64,000 nucleotides of DNA from CAWJJM01 sp963843275 (GCA_963843275.1 CAWJJM010000012.1:992001-1056000), one strand, 5' to 3'; shown: positions 1-12,294, numbered from the stretch's first letter. The notes: generated by a model from the sequence alone, not told the origin. Program-made: numbers and translations.

Positions 1-837
1 GTGGGCACGACGGCGCAGCGGACGGTGCGCTCGAGCACCGTGATCTACGGCCACGGCCTGCACTCGGGCGGCCGGACCGGGATGGCGATCCAGCCGCTGC
101 CGCCGGGCAGCGGCATCCACTTCCTGACGCTGCCGACGCATCGCCTGGTGCCCGCCCACGTCCGCGCCGTCGGCGACACCGACTACGCCACCACGCTCAG
201 CGACGGCGGCGAGCCGATCCGCACCGTCGAGCACCTGCTGTCGGCGCTCCACGCCTACGGGATCACCAACCTGCTGGTCAAGGTGCACGGCGAGATCCCC
301 GTGCTCGACGGCTCGGCGCTGGAGTTCTGCCGCACGCTCGAGGAGATCGGCGTCGAGGAACAGGACGCGCCGCGCCGCGAGCTGGTGATCGACCGCGAGT
401 ACCGGGTCGGCGACGGGGAGAAGCTGCTGCGGATCGAGCCGTTCGACGGTTTCGCGGTGTCCTACCTGCTGCGCTACCCGCCGCCCGTCGGTGAGCAGTA
501 TTTCGAGTTCGAGCTCACCGGCGGCGCCGACTACAAGCGGGAGATCGCTCCGGCCCGCACCTTCGGCTTCATGAAGGACCTGAAGATGATGAACGAGCTG
601 GGCCTCGGCTCCGGGGGCCGCCTCGACAACTTCATCCTGGTCGGCGACGACGACGTGATCAACACCGAGCTCCGCTTCCCCGACGAGTTCGTGCGTCACA
701 AGATCCTCGACATCGTCGGCGACCTGTACCTGCTCGGGTACCCCATCCGCGGGCGCGTCACGGCGCGGCTGACCGGCCACCGGGACAACATCGCCCTGCT
801 GCGGCGCATCGCGGAGGCCGGCGGCGACGACGGCTGA
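1..837 (+). CDS. lpxC: UDP-3-O-acyl-N-acetylglucosamine deacetylase (LpxC)
   Basis: Zinc-dependent deacetylase for the first committed step of lipid A synthesis in the cytoplasm. The 278-residue product aligns over the family's core: QRTV near the N-terminus, the TVEHL zinc motif (His78), the basic-patch region ARTFGFMKD (about 185-193), and the C-terminal RHKILDIVGD motif giving His233 and Asp237, with a final catalytic His in TGH (about 260). It is somewhat shorter than the 305-residue E. coli protein, mostly by lacking the C-terminal tail. The GTG at base 1 fits the expected N-terminus, but a start upstream of the window cannot be excluded. Its presence shows that the organism has an LPS-type outer membrane. 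Confidence 0.95.
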   Translation: MGTTAQRTVRSSTVIYGHGLHSGGRTGMAIQPLPPGSGIHFLTLPTHRLVPAHVRAVGDTDYATTLSDGGEPIRTVEHLLSALHAYGITNLLVKVHGEIPVLDGSALEFCRTLEEIGVEEQDAPRRELVIDREYRVGDGEKLLRIEPFDGFAVSYLLRYPPPVGEQYFEFELTGGADYKREIAPARTFGFMKDLKMMNELGLGSGGRLDNFILVGDDDVINTELRFPDEFVRHKILDIVGDLYLLGYPIRGRVTARLTGHRDNIALLRRIAEAGGDDG

Positions 838-895
838 GGCGCCGCCGTTGGTCCGGAAGCTGCACCTCGGTCCGGGGAAGGAGCGATCGCCCGCC

Positions 896-2074
896 ATGCC
901 CCCGACCGGCCCCCGCACCCCGTCCCGCCGCCACCGCGCCCTCGGTGCGGTGCTCGCGGCGCTGGTCCTGTCGCAGGCCCCGGCGGCGGCGGCCGCCCCG
1001 GCCTGCCGCGCCGAGCTGGTGGTCGAGTCGAGCGGCGGCGAGCTGCATCCGCTCCACGAGCGCAACGCCCACATGCCCTGGCCCACCGCCTCGATGGTCA
1101 AGATGTTGACCGCCCTGGTGGCCGCGGACGCGGTGGCGGCCGGCGAGGTCTCGTGGGACACGCCCTACACCGTCTCCGCCGCGGCCAGCCGGGTGGGGGG
1201 CTCGCAGGTCTACCTCAAGCAGGGCGAGACCTTCCCCCTCGAGCAGCTCCTGCGGGGGACGCTGATCGAGTCCGCCAACGACTGTGCCTTCGGGGTGGCC
1301 GAGCTGGTGGCGGGCTCGGAGCAGGCCTTCGTCGAGCGGATGCGGGCCAAGGCGCGGCAGCTCGGGCTCGAGGACTACGCGATCTTCTCGCCCAACGGGC
1401 TGCCCAGCCCCGACGGCGCGGTGCACGACGACCGCATGACCGCCTGGGACGAGGCGCGGGTCGGGGCGGCCCTGATGCGGCACCCGCGGTTCCGGACCTG
1501 GGTGCGCGAGGAGGTGGCGCCGTTCCGGGACGGCACCTTCCAACTGTTCAACTTCAACTACCTCCTGCGCCGCTACCCGCCCGCGGACGGGATCAAGACC
1601 GGGTACCACCGCCGCGCCCGGTTCAACATCGCCGCCTCCGCCGAGCAGCACGGCGTGCGGCTGATCGCCGTCGCCCTGGGCTGCGAGCGCAAGGGGCAGC
1701 TCTTCGCGCGCAGCCAGGAGCTGCTCGAGGACGGCTTCGCGGCGTACCGGCCGGTGACGGTGGTGCGGCGCGGCGAGCGCCTCGGCAGCGAGGTCCCGGT
1801 GGCGGACGGCCGGCGCCAGGCCGTGCCCGTCCTCGCCGCCCGGTCGGTGCGGGTGATGAGCTACCGGGGGCGGCGCCCGCCGGTCCGCGTGCTGGTGGTG
1901 GGGGAGGGCGCGGCGGCTCCGCTGGCGCGCGGGGCGCGCGTCGGCCGCGTGGTGGTGGAGCGCGGCGGGCGGGTGGTGGGGGAGGCCCCGGTGGTCGCCG
2001 CCACGGCCGTCGCCCCGGCACCCTGGTGGCAGCGGGCCTGGCGCCGCCTGGCCGGGGCGCTGCCGTCCTTCTGA
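896..2074 (+). CDS. Serine-type D-Ala-D-Ala carboxypeptidase (PBP5/6 family)
   Basis: Periplasmic penicillin-binding protein expected to trim the terminal D-Ala of peptidoglycan stem peptides. The ATG at 896 is preferred over an in-frame TTG at 848 because GGGGAAGGAG lies 12 bases upstream and the product then begins with a clean signal peptide (Arg-rich n-region, then an Ala/Leu core ending AAAAPA near residue 36). All three active-site motifs are visible: Ser66-x-x-Lys69 (SMVK), Ser126-Ala-Asn (SAN) and Lys234-Thr-Gly (KTG). The C-terminal 110 residues resemble the beta-rich PBP5 C-terminal domain. At 392 residues it has the normal family length. It follows lpxC by 58 bases, so the two may be co-transcribed. 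Confidence 0.9.
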   Translation: MPPTGPRTPSRRHRALGAVLAALVLSQAPAAAAAPACRAELVVESSGGELHPLHERNAHMPWPTASMVKMLTALVAADAVAAGEVSWDTPYTVSAAASRVGGSQVYLKQGETFPLEQLLRGTLIESANDCAFGVAELVAGSEQAFVERMRAKARQLGLEDYAIFSPNGLPSPDGAVHDDRMTAWDEARVGAALMRHPRFRTWVREEVAPFRDGTFQLFNFNYLLRRYPPADGIKTGYHRRARFNIAASAEQHGVRLIAVALGCERKGQLFARSQELLEDGFAAYRPVTVVRRGERLGSEVPVADGRRQAVPVLAARSVRVMSYRGRRPPVRVLVVGEGAAAPLARGARVGRVVVERGGRVVGEAPVVAATAVAPAPWWQRAWRRLAGALPSF

Positions 2075-2087
2075 GGTCGCGGCGCCC

Positions 2088-4040
2088 TCAGTCCTCGTCG
2101 CTCTCGTCGCCCTTGAGGCGGGCGAAGGCGGCGGCCATGGTGCTCAGGCCGCTCTGCTCGCGCTGCTGCTGCCGGTAGGCCTGGAGATCGGCCTTGCTGG
2201 CCTCGACGTGCGAGCCCTCCTTGCCCAGGGAGATGCGCTTGCGCCGGGAGTCCACCGACAACACCTGCACGCGGACCTCCTGGCCCGGGGTGAAGGCGCG
2301 GGCGGCGCTGGCACCGCGCGGCAGGCCGGTCTGGGAGTTGGGCAGCAGGCCCGTCACCCCCGGCTCGAGGGCGATGAAGACGCCGAACGGGGCGATCGAC
2401 TCCACGGTGCCGGCCACCATCTCGCCCTCGGGGAAGCGTTGGGAGATGCCCTTCCAGGGATCCTCGGTGGGGACCTCGCGGAGCGACAGCGAGATGCGCT
2501 GGCGCTTGGTGTCCACCTCGCGGACCCAGCCCTCGATCGCTTGACCCGGCTGCAGCTCCGGGGCGCCGAGATCCTTGCCGGGGGGGAGCTGGGAGACGTG
2601 CACCAGGCCCTCCACCTCGGGTTCGAGCTCGACGAAGAGGCCGAAGTCGGCCTGCCGCATCACCTTGCCGGAGAAGCGGGAGCCGCGCGGGTGGCGCTGC
2701 GCCACGTCCTTCCACGGATCGGGCTCGAGGTCCTTCATCGACAGGGAGATGCGCTCCCCGCCGTCCTCGATCTTGAGGATCTTCACCTCGACCTGCTGGC
2801 CGCTCTGGAGGGCGTCCTTGGGGCGCTGCACCCGGGAGCGCGAGATCTCGGAGACGTGGACCAGGCCCTCGAGCCCGCCGATGTCGACGAAGGCGCCGAA
2901 GTCGGGCAGAGAGGTGACGGTGCCGGTGACCACCTTGCCCGGCTGGAGACCGGCGAGGATCTCCTGGCGCTCCTCGGTGAGCACGGCGGAGCGGGAGAGC
3001 ACCACCCGCCGGCCGCGCTTCTGGAACTTGACGACCTTGAAGCGGAAGGAGCGGTCGACGTAGGTCGAGGGGCTGCGCGGCCGCCCGAGCTCCATCTCCG
3101 AGCTGGGGCAGAAGGCGGTCACCTCGCCGACGACGACGTGGAAGCCGCCGCGGTTCCAGCCGATCACCTTCCCCTCGACGGGTACGCCCTGCTCGCGCGC
3201 CCGGCGCAGCTCGGCCAGCGCCGGGTCCTCCGGCTCCTCCGCGGCGGTTCCGGTGTCGTCGGCCGACTCGTCGCCGCCGCTCGCGTCGGCGGCGGACGCC
3301 TCCACGCCGGCGGGCTCGGCGGCGGCCGTCGCCGCCGGCTGAGGCGCCTCCGCGGCGGCCGGCGTCTCGGCCTCGGCGCCTCCGGTCTGCGCCGCCTCGG
3401 CGCTGGCGGCCGGCGGCGCCTCGGCCGGCGTCTCCGCGCTGTCGGCCGGCTCCTCGACCGGGGCGGCCGCCGCGACGGGCTCCCCGGTCGGTGCGGTCTC
3501 CGCGTCGGCCTCGACGTCGGGCGTCGCCTCGACCTCCGTCGCCTCGGCCTCTGTCGCCTCGACCGCCGTCGCCTCGACCGCCGCGCCGGCCTCGACGTCC
3601 GGCCTCGCCTCGGCCTCCGTCGCCTCGATCGCCGCGCCGGCCTCGACGTCGGGCGTCGCCTCGACCTCCGTCGCCTCGACCGCCGTGCCGGCCTCGACGT
3701 CGGGCGTTGCCTCGACCTCCGTCGCCTCGACCGCCGTGCCGGCCTCGACGTCCGTGCCCGCCTCGCGCTCCGCTCCGGCCTCGACGTCTTCGGGGGCCTC
3801 GGGCGTCTCCTCGGACCGGGCCGTCGCCGCGGGCGTCGCCGGCTCCGCGCTCGCCGCCTCCTCGCCGCGGTCGGAGCTCCCCTTCGCGACGGCCGGCGCC
3901 GCGCCCTCCGCGCCCTCCGCGCCGGCGTCGTCGCCCGGGGGCGGCGCCGCCTGCGGAGAGGCCGCGGCCTCGCGACCGGCGGCGTCGTCGGGGGTGTCGG
4001 TGGAGGTTTCGGGGTCGAGGATCTGGCGTTCGTCGGTCAT
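2088..4040 (-). CDS. S1 RNA-binding domain protein with long acidic repeat N-terminus
   Basis: A 650-residue protein with a ribosomal-protein-S1-like second half. Four OB-fold S1 domains can be read: a divergent first one (about 286-355, with AFCPSSE), then three typical ones starting near 368, 455 and 540, with GAFVDIGGLEGLVHVSE in the second. The first 280 residues are low-complexity, rich in Ala, Glu, Thr and Pro, and include a 17-residue tandem repeat. E. coli S1 has six domains, so this is either a reduced S1 or a dedicated RNA-binding paralogue; a second four-domain protein lies at 53101-54309. The start ATG has GGAG six bases upstream. It converges on the carboxypeptidase and diverges from gdhA. 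Confidence 0.88.
   Translation of the reverse strand: MTDERQILDPETSTDTPDDAAGREAAASPQAAPPPGDDAGAEGAEGAAPAVAKGSSDRGEEAASAEPATPAATARSEETPEAPEDVEAGAEREAGTDVEAGTAVEATEVEATPDVEAGTAVEATEVEATPDVEAGAAIEATEAEARPDVEAGAAVEATAVEATEAEATEVEATPDVEADAETAPTGEPVAAAAPVEEPADSAETPAEAPPAASAEAAQTGGAEAETPAAAEAPQPAATAAAEPAGVEASAADASGGDESADDTGTAAEEPEDPALAELRRAREQGVPVEGKVIGWNRGGFHVVVGEVTAFCPSSEMELGRPRSPSTYVDRSFRFKVVKFQKRGRRVVLSRSAVLTEERQEILAGLQPGKVVTGTVTSLPDFGAFVDIGGLEGLVHVSEISRSRVQRPKDALQSGQQVEVKILKIEDGGERISLSMKDLEPDPWKDVAQRHPRGSRFSGKVMRQADFGLFVELEPEVEGLVHVSQLPPGKDLGAPELQPGQAIEGWVREVDTKRQRISLSLREVPTEDPWKGISQRFPEGEMVAGTVESIAPFGVFIALEPGVTGLLPNSQTGLPRGASAARAFTPGQEVRVQVLSVDSRRKRISLGKEGSHVEASKADLQAYRQQQREQSGLSTMAAAFARLKGDESDED
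3507..3752 (-). repeat. 51-bp coding tandem repeat (acidic 17-residue units)
   Basis: Within the S1 protein, residues about 97-178 consist of degenerate copies of a 17-residue unit of the form TPDVEAGTAVEATEVEA. Two units are nearly perfect; the others are shortened or expanded by VEATEAEA-type blocks. The DNA repeats with a 51-bp period, so copy number may vary between strains and the region is prone to misassembly. Confidence 0.85.
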
Positions 4041-4188
4041 CGGGGACTCCGCTTGACGAAGGGTCGAAGGGCGGTCTGCAGGACGCGGGGCAGGTCGCCC
4101 CGGACCCGTGAGCTTACCGCAAACGGCGCCGGGGCGAAAGCCCCGTGCCGGCGCGGGTTTGCGCGCCGCACGCCGCCCCGAAAGGGTC

Positions 4189-4194
4189 TAGAAT
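4189..4194 (+). promoter_or_regulatory. Candidate -10 box upstream of gdhA
   Basis: TAGAAT in the 211-base divergent region between the S1 gene and gdhA, about 58 bases before the gdhA start. No convincing -35 hexamer lies 16-18 bases upstream. It is the best AT-rich match in the gap. Confidence 0.4.
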
Positions 4195-4251
4195 GGGGAG
4201 GTCCTCAGCGGTCGTTCCCGTACATTCAGCCCTTGTCCCAAGGAGGGTGTG

Positions 4252-5637
4252 ATGACTGTCCTTTCCGAGCCCACCATCCAGCGCGAGGTGGAGGAGTTCA
4301 TGTCGGCGGTGGAGCGCCGAGATCCCGGCCAGAAGGAGTTCCAGCAGGCGGTGCGGGAGGTCGTGGAGTCGATCATGCCGGTCCTCGACCACCATCCGGA
4401 GATGCGGCGTTCCCGCGTCCTCGAACGGCTGATCGAGCCGGAGCGGGTGATCGTCTTCCGGGTCCCGTGGATCGACGACGCCGGCGAGGTGCAGGTCAAC
4501 CGCGGCTTCCGCGTCGAGTTCAACAGCGCCCTCGGCCCCTACAAGGGCGGTCTGCGCTTCCATCCGTCGGTCAACCTGTCGATCCTGAAGTTCCTCGGCT
4601 TCGAGCAGATCTTCAAGAACGCCCTCACCACGCTGCAGATCGGCGGTGGCAAGGGCGGCTCGGACTTCGACCCGAAGGGGAAGTCCGACAACGAGGTGAT
4701 GCGCTTCTGCCAGTCGTTCATGACCGAGCTGTTCCGCCACATCGGTCCGGAGACCGACGTGCCCGCCGGCGACATCGGCGTCGGCGGCCGGGAGATCGGC
4801 TACCTGTTCGGTCAGTACAAGCGGCTGGCCAACCGGTTCGTCGGCGTGCTCACCGGCAAGGGTCTCGCCTGGGGCGGCTCGCTGATGCGTCCCGAGGCCA
4901 CCGGCTACGGCCAGATCTACTTCGCGTGCGAGATGCTGGCCAGCCGCGGCAAGGACCTCGCGGGCAAGACGTGCGTCGTGTCCGGGTCGGGCAACGTGGC
5001 CCAGTACGCGGCCGAGAAGGCGATCGAGCTGGGAGCGAAGGTGATCACCTTCTCCGACTCGAACGGCTTCGTCGTCGACGAGGCCGGGGTGGACCGCGAG
5101 AAGCTGGCCTTCGTGATGCACCTGAAGAACGTCCGGCGCGGCCGCATCCGCGAGTACGCCGAGCGTTTCCCCTCGGCCACCTACACCGAGACCGACCTGT
5201 CGCTCGATCACAACCCCTTGTGGGAGGTGCCCTGCGACGTGGCGCTGCCGTCGGCCACCCAGAACGAGGTCGGGGCGCGCGACGCCGCCAACCTGGTGGC
5301 CAACGGCTGCATCTGCGTCTCCGAGGGTGCCAACATGCCGTCGACGCCGGAGGCCGTGGAGGTCTTCCTCGAAGCCGGCGTCCTCTACGGGCCGGCCAAG
5401 GCGGCCAACGCCGGTGGCGTCGCGACGTCGGCGCTGGAGATGAGCCAGAACCGGATGATGCTCTCGTGGAGCCGCGAGGAGGTCGACGAACGGCTGCGGC
5501 GGATCATGCGCGGCATCCACCGGACCTGCTTCGACACGGCGGAGAAGTACGGCGAGCCCGGCAACCTGATGGCCGGGGCCAACATCGCAGGCTTCCTCAA
5601 GGTGGCCAACGCGATGATGGACCAGGGGCTGGTCTAG
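4252..5637 (+). CDS. gdhA: NADP-type glutamate dehydrogenase
   Basis: Cytoplasmic enzyme that reductively aminates 2-oxoglutarate to glutamate, assimilating ammonium. The product is collinear with E. coli GdhA: PYKGGLRFHPSVN, the substrate-lysine motif GGGKGGSDFDPKGKS (Lys134 region), DVPAGDIGVGGREIG, the Rossmann motif VSGSGNVAQYA, and the C-terminal GKAANAGGVATSALEM. The length (461) is normal for the hexameric small-type enzyme. The ATG at 4252 is chosen over the adjacent GTG at 4249 because AGGAGG sits five bases before it. A strong GC hairpin follows the stop. This is the only nitrogen-assimilation gene in the window and appears to be monocistronic. Confidence 0.97.
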   Translation: MTVLSEPTIQREVEEFMSAVERRDPGQKEFQQAVREVVESIMPVLDHHPEMRRSRVLERLIEPERVIVFRVPWIDDAGEVQVNRGFRVEFNSALGPYKGGLRFHPSVNLSILKFLGFEQIFKNALTTLQIGGGKGGSDFDPKGKSDNEVMRFCQSFMTELFRHIGPETDVPAGDIGVGGREIGYLFGQYKRLANRFVGVLTGKGLAWGGSLMRPEATGYGQIYFACEMLASRGKDLAGKTCVVSGSGNVAQYAAEKAIELGAKVITFSDSNGFVVDEAGVDREKLAFVMHLKNVRRGRIREYAERFPSATYTETDLSLDHNPLWEVPCDVALPSATQNEVGARDAANLVANGCICVSEGANMPSTPEAVEVFLEAGVLYGPAKAANAGGVATSALEMSQNRMMLSWSREEVDERLRRIMRGIHRTCFDTAEKYGEPGNLMAGANIAGFLKVANAMMDQGLV

Positions 5638-5655
5638 ACCGGCCCGCCCGGCCGA

Positions 5656-5682
5656 CCCCGGCGGCGCCCGGCGCCGCCGGGG
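5656..5682 (+). terminator. GC-rich hairpin after gdhA
   Basis: Perfect inverted repeat: CCCCGGCGGCGCC pairs with GGCGCCGCCGGGG around a single C, so the real loop is probably 3-5 bases. It starts 18 bases after the gdhA stop. There is no T-tract, so intrinsic termination in the classical sense is uncertain, but position and stability fit a transcript end. Confidence 0.55.
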
Positions 5683-5740
5683 ACCGGGTGCGCCCGCGGC
5701 CCGGGGCCGGCGCGCTATCCTCGCGGGGGCGGTCCCGCCG

Positions 5741-8679
<2,939 letters not shown>

Positions 8680-8683
8680 GCCG

Positions 8684-9986
8684 GTGGCGACCTCGGCGGT
8701 TGCGCAGCGCTCGCGGGCCGTCGTCGGCGGCCGGGCGGCGTGCGCCGGGCTGGTCGTCGCCCTCGCCCTGGCCACCGCGTGCCACGGGCGCCGCGCGCCG
8801 GGGCCGGCGGTGGTCACCTTTCCGGGGAGCGCCGTCGGCAGAGAGGCGGAGGTGCTGGCGGCCCAGCTCGCCCGCTTCGAGTCGACCCATCCGGGCGTCC
8901 GGGTGGAGCAACGCCCCACGCCGGACGCCGCCGATCAGCGCCACCAGCTCTACGTGCAGTGGCTGGCCGCCGGCGCCACCGACCCCGACGTGCTGCAGCT
9001 CGACGTGGTGTGGACCCCGGAGTTCGCCGCCGCCGGCTGGATCCTGCCGCTCGACGGCTTCGTTCCGGACGCCGACGCCTTCTTCCCGGCGACCGTCACC
9101 GCGGACACCTGGCAGGGCCGCCTCTTCGCCGTCCCCTGGTTCGTCGACGTGGGCATGCTCTACTGGCGCACCGACCTGCTGGCGGCGCCCCCGACCACCT
9201 TCGCCGAGCTGCTCGCCGCCGCGGCCGCCGGCCGCGCGCAGGGCGTCCCCGAGGGCTACGTCTGGCAGGGGGCGCGCTACGAGGGGCTGGTCACCGTGTT
9301 CCTCGAGCACCTCGGCGGCTTCGGCGGCGCCATCCTCGACGACCGCGGCCGGGTGGTGGTGGACTCCGAACGCGCGGTGGCGGCGCTCGGCTTCCTGTGC
9401 GAGGCGATCCGTCGCGGGGTGGTGCCGGAGGCGGTGCTCGCCTGGCACGAGGAGCAGAGCCGCTTCGCCTTCCAGAACGGCCGCGCCGTGCTGATGCGCA
9501 ACTGGCCGTACGCCGTACCGCTGCTCGCCGACCGGGAATCGTCCGCGGTGGCCGGGCCGCTTCGCGGTGGCTCCGATGCCGGCGGCGCCGGGCGGCCGTC
9601 CCACCGCCGCCCTCGGCGGCTCGCAGCTCGCGATCAACGCCCGCAGCGACGTCCCCGACGCGGCCTGGGCGGTGGTCGAATACCTGACGGGCCCCGAGCA
9701 GATGGTGGAGCGGGCGCGGGCCACCGGGCAGTTCCCGGCCCGGCGGGCGCTCTACGACGGCGACCGGCTGGCCGCGGCGCTGCCGCTGGCGCCGCGAACC
9801 GCCCGCGAGCTGCTGGAGGCGGCGCGTCCGCGGCCGGTGACCCCCGTCTACACGGAGCTGTCCCGGATCCTCCAGGTGCACCTGCACCGTGCGCTGTCCG
9901 GCCAGGAGGAGCCGCGGCCGGCGCTGCGGGCGGCCGCCCGCGAGATGCGCCGGCTGCTGGCGCGGGTGGGGCTGGACGGTGGCTGA
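8684..9986 (+). CDS. ABC sugar-type solute-binding lipoprotein (frameshift near 9554)
   Basis: Extracellular solute-binding protein of the MalE/UgpB type, the capture component of an ABC importer. A signal peptide ends in a lipobox (LALATAC), so it should be a lipoprotein. Family features include DPDVLQLDVVWTPEFAAAGW, LFAVPWFVDVGMLYWRTDLL and, after the break, ALGGSQLAINARS. The frame breaks in GGG at 9554-9556; removing one G gives AGRFAVAPMPAAPGG and a continuous 433-residue protein of normal family length. It lies 4 bases after the preceding gene and overlaps or abuts the first permease. The substrate is unknown; alpha-glucosides or other oligosaccharides are the usual ligands. Confidence 0.85.
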
Positions 9987-9996
9987 GCTCGGCGGC

Positions 9997-10888
9997 ATGG
10001 CGCGCCGCGACGCCCGCCTCGCCTGGCTCCTGGTGGCGCCGGCCGGCGTGACGGTGTTCGCCGTGGCGCTGTTCCCGCTGGTCTGGACGGTGGTCGAGTC
10101 GCTGCACGTCCACGACCTGCGGATGCCCTGGCGGGGGCACCCGTTCGTCGGCCTGGCGAACTACCGGGAGGCCCTCGCCGACCCGCGGCTGTGGAGCGCG
10201 CTGGGCCACACCGCCTTCTTCACCGCCAGCCAGCGTGGCCCTGGAGATCGCCGCCGGGCTGGTGCTCGCCCTGGCGCTCGACCGCGCCTTCCGCGGCCGC
10301 GGGCTGGTGCGGGCGGCGGTGCTGGTGCCGTGGGCGCTGCCGACGGTCGTCGCGGCGCTGCTCTGGCGCTTCCTGTTCCAGGGCGAGGCGGGGGTGGTCA
10401 ACGCGGTGCTCGCAGCCCTGGGGGTCGTCGGCCGGCCCGTGGTCTGGCTGGTGGGCCCGACGACCGCCTGGGTGCCGCTGATCCTCGCCGACGCCTGGAA
10501 GACGACGCCGTTCGTCGCCCTGCTGCTGCTCGCCGGCCTGCAGGGGATCGACCCGGCGCTCTACGAGGCGGCGCGGATCGACGGCGCCGGAGCCTGGCGC
10601 CGTTTCTGGCACCTGACGTTGCCGCTGCTGCGGCCGGCGCTGCTGGTGGCGCTGATCTTCCGCAGCCTCGACGCCTTCCGCGTCTTCGACCTGGTCTACG
10701 TGCTCACCGGCGGCGGGCCGGGCACCGCCACCGAATCGATCGCGCTCTACACCTTCGGGACGCTGTTCGAGGACCTGCGCTTCGGCTACGGCGCGGCGCT
10801 GTCGGTGGGGGTCTTCGCGGTCACCTTCGCCCTGGCGCTCGCCTGGGTACGGCTGCTCGGTCGCGACCTGCTGCGGGGGGAGCGGTGA
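9997..10888 (+). CDS. ABC sugar permease, MalF/UgpA type (frameshift near 10230)
   Basis: Inner-membrane permease subunit pairing with the next gene. The first hydrophobic helix is LAWLLVAPAGVTVFAVALF. The C-terminal half has five further membrane segments and the EAA loop YEAARIDGAGAWRRFWHLTLP that contacts the ATPase. The frame breaks at 10230/10231: dropping one C turns ASQRGPGD into ASSVALEIAAGLVL and gives a 296-residue protein, normal for the family. ATG 9997 is chosen; a GTG at 9979 overlapping the binding-protein stop is an alternative. No MalK/UgpC-type ATPase lies nearby, so a shared ATPase from elsewhere is probably used. Confidence 0.85.
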
Positions 10889-11706
10889 GGCGGGCCGGCC
10901 GCTGGTCGGCGGGCGCCGCCGTCGGGCTCCTCGTCCTCGCCATCGTCCTGCCCTTCTACTGGGCCGTGGTGGCGTCGCTGACGCCGGAGGCGCGGCTCTT
11001 CGCGGCGCCGACCCTGGTGCCGGGGGAGCTCACCGGCGAGCACTACCGGGCGTTGTTCGCGACGCGGCGCTTCTGGCTGCCGATCCGCAACTCGCTGGTC
11101 GTGGCCGGCACCACGACGGCCCTGGCGGTCGGGCTCGGCTCGTTGTGCGCCTACGCCCTGGCGCGGCTCCGCTTCCGCGGCCGGGCGCCCCTGCTCGCCG
11201 GGGTGCTCGCGGTTTCGATGTTCCCGCAGATCTCGATCGTCTCGCCCCTCTACCTGCTGCTCCGCGCCCTGCACCTGATCGACACCTTCCCCGGCCTGGT
11301 CCTGCCGTACCTGACCTTCGCCATGCCGTTGACCGTCTGGCTGCTCGTCGGCTACTTCCGCCAGCTCCCCGTCGACCTCGAGGAGGCGGCGCGGGTCGAC
11401 GGCGCCTCGCGGCTGCGCGCCTTCCGCGACGTCGTCGTGCCGCTGGCCGCGCCGGGCGTGGCGACCACCGCCATCCTCACCTTCGTCTACTGCTGGAACG
11501 AGTTCCTCTTCGCGCTCGCCTTCACCCTCGGCCCGGAGCGGCAGACGGTGCCGGTGGCCATCGCCCTGTTCCGCGGCCAGTACCAGGTGCCGTGGGGCGA
11601 GGTGCTCGCCGCCGCGGTGGTGGCCACGGCGCCGGTGGCGGCGCTGGTGCTGGTCTTCCAGCGGCGGGTGGTGCAGGGCCTCACGGCCGGCGCCGTGCGC
11701 GGCTAG
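10885..11706 (+). CDS. ABC sugar permease, MalG/UgpE type
   Basis: Second permease of the importer, 273 residues with about six membrane segments (first VGLLVLAIVLPFYWAVVASL). The EAA motif reads EEAARVDGASRLRAFRDVVV, and the late segment TILTFVYCWNEFLFALAF is typical of the MalG branch. The GTG start overlaps the preceding stop as GTGA, so the two permeases are translationally coupled and presumably assemble as a heterodimer. The operon ends here; the next gene is on the other strand, 33 bases away. Confidence 0.9.
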   Translation: MRRAGRWSAGAAVGLLVLAIVLPFYWAVVASLTPEARLFAAPTLVPGELTGEHYRALFATRRFWLPIRNSLVVAGTTTALAVGLGSLCAYALARLRFRGRAPLLAGVLAVSMFPQISIVSPLYLLLRALHLIDTFPGLVLPYLTFAMPLTVWLLVGYFRQLPVDLEEAARVDGASRLRAFRDVVVPLAAPGVATTAILTFVYCWNEFLFALAFTLGPERQTVPVAIALFRGQYQVPWGEVLAAAVVATAPVAALVLVFQRRVVQGLTAGAVRG

Positions 11707-11739
11707 CCGGGCGGACGCCGCGCCCGCCGCGGCGACCGT

Positions 11740-12294
11740 TCAGAGCAGCCCGAGCTCGAGCTTGGCGGCGTCGGAGATCATGTTGCGGCTCCAGGGCGGG
11801 TCGAAGACGATCTCGACGGTGGCCCGGGCGACGCCGGGGAGCTCCTCGAGGCGACCGCGCACGTCGTCGGCGATCACCGGGCCCATGCCGCAGCCGGGGG
11901 CGGTCAGGGTCATCTTCACCCGCACCTCGGCGCCGCCCGGCCCCGCCTCCACCTCGCAGCTGTAGACCAGGCCGAGGTCGACGACGTTGACCGGGATCTC
12001 CGGGTCGTAGACGGTCCGCATCCGGGCCCAGACCTGGGCCTCGAGGTCTCCTCCGGCGGCCTCGGGAGGGCCGGCCGCTTCGCGCGCGGCGGCGACGGCC
12101 TCGTCGCCGAGCGCGTCGACGTCGCCGGGCTCGACGCGGAAGAGGTTGCCGCGCTCGGAGGCCACCGTGAAGGTGCCGCCCAGCGCCTGCGTCACCCGCA
12201 CCCGGGCGCCGGCGGGGAGCACCATCTCGAGCCCCTCGGGCACCATGCGGACCCGGGTCTCGCGGCGCAGGGGGACGAAGGGGGAAGGGGCCAT
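11740..12294 (-). CDS. sufT: SufT-like iron-sulfur assembly protein (MIP18/DUF59)
   Basis: A 184-residue protein whose C-terminal half is a MIP18/DUF59 domain: YDPEIPVNVVDLGLVYS and the signature TAPGCGMG, with a single conserved cysteine. The N-terminal 80 residues (VTQALGGTFTVASERGNLFRV) match the SufT extension, which separates it from PaaD-type proteins. SufT acts in iron-sulfur cluster maturation, especially under high demand. No suf or isc genes are nearby. It converges with the ABC importer and diverges from dusA. Recognition is by motif; the precise client proteins are unknown. Confidence 0.85.
   Translation of the reverse strand: MAPSPFVPLRRETRVRMVPEGLEMVLPAGARVRVTQALGGTFTVASERGNLFRVEPGDVDALGDEAVAAAREAAGPPEAAGGDLEAQVWARMRTVYDPEIPVNVVDLGLVYSCEVEAGPGGAEVRVKMTLTAPGCGMGPVIADDVRGRLEELPGVARATVEIVFDPPWSRNMISDAAKLELGLL

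Noticed and set aside
3507..3752. CRISPR-like direct repeats
   Set aside because: The 51-base units are contiguous, degenerate at codon third positions and coding in frame, with no spacers; they encode a protein repeat.
9554..10231. Decay of the sugar importer as true pseudogenes
   Set aside because: Each gene needs only a one-base change, all conserved motifs remain on both sides and the second permease is intact. The same kind of defect appears in unrelated core genes.
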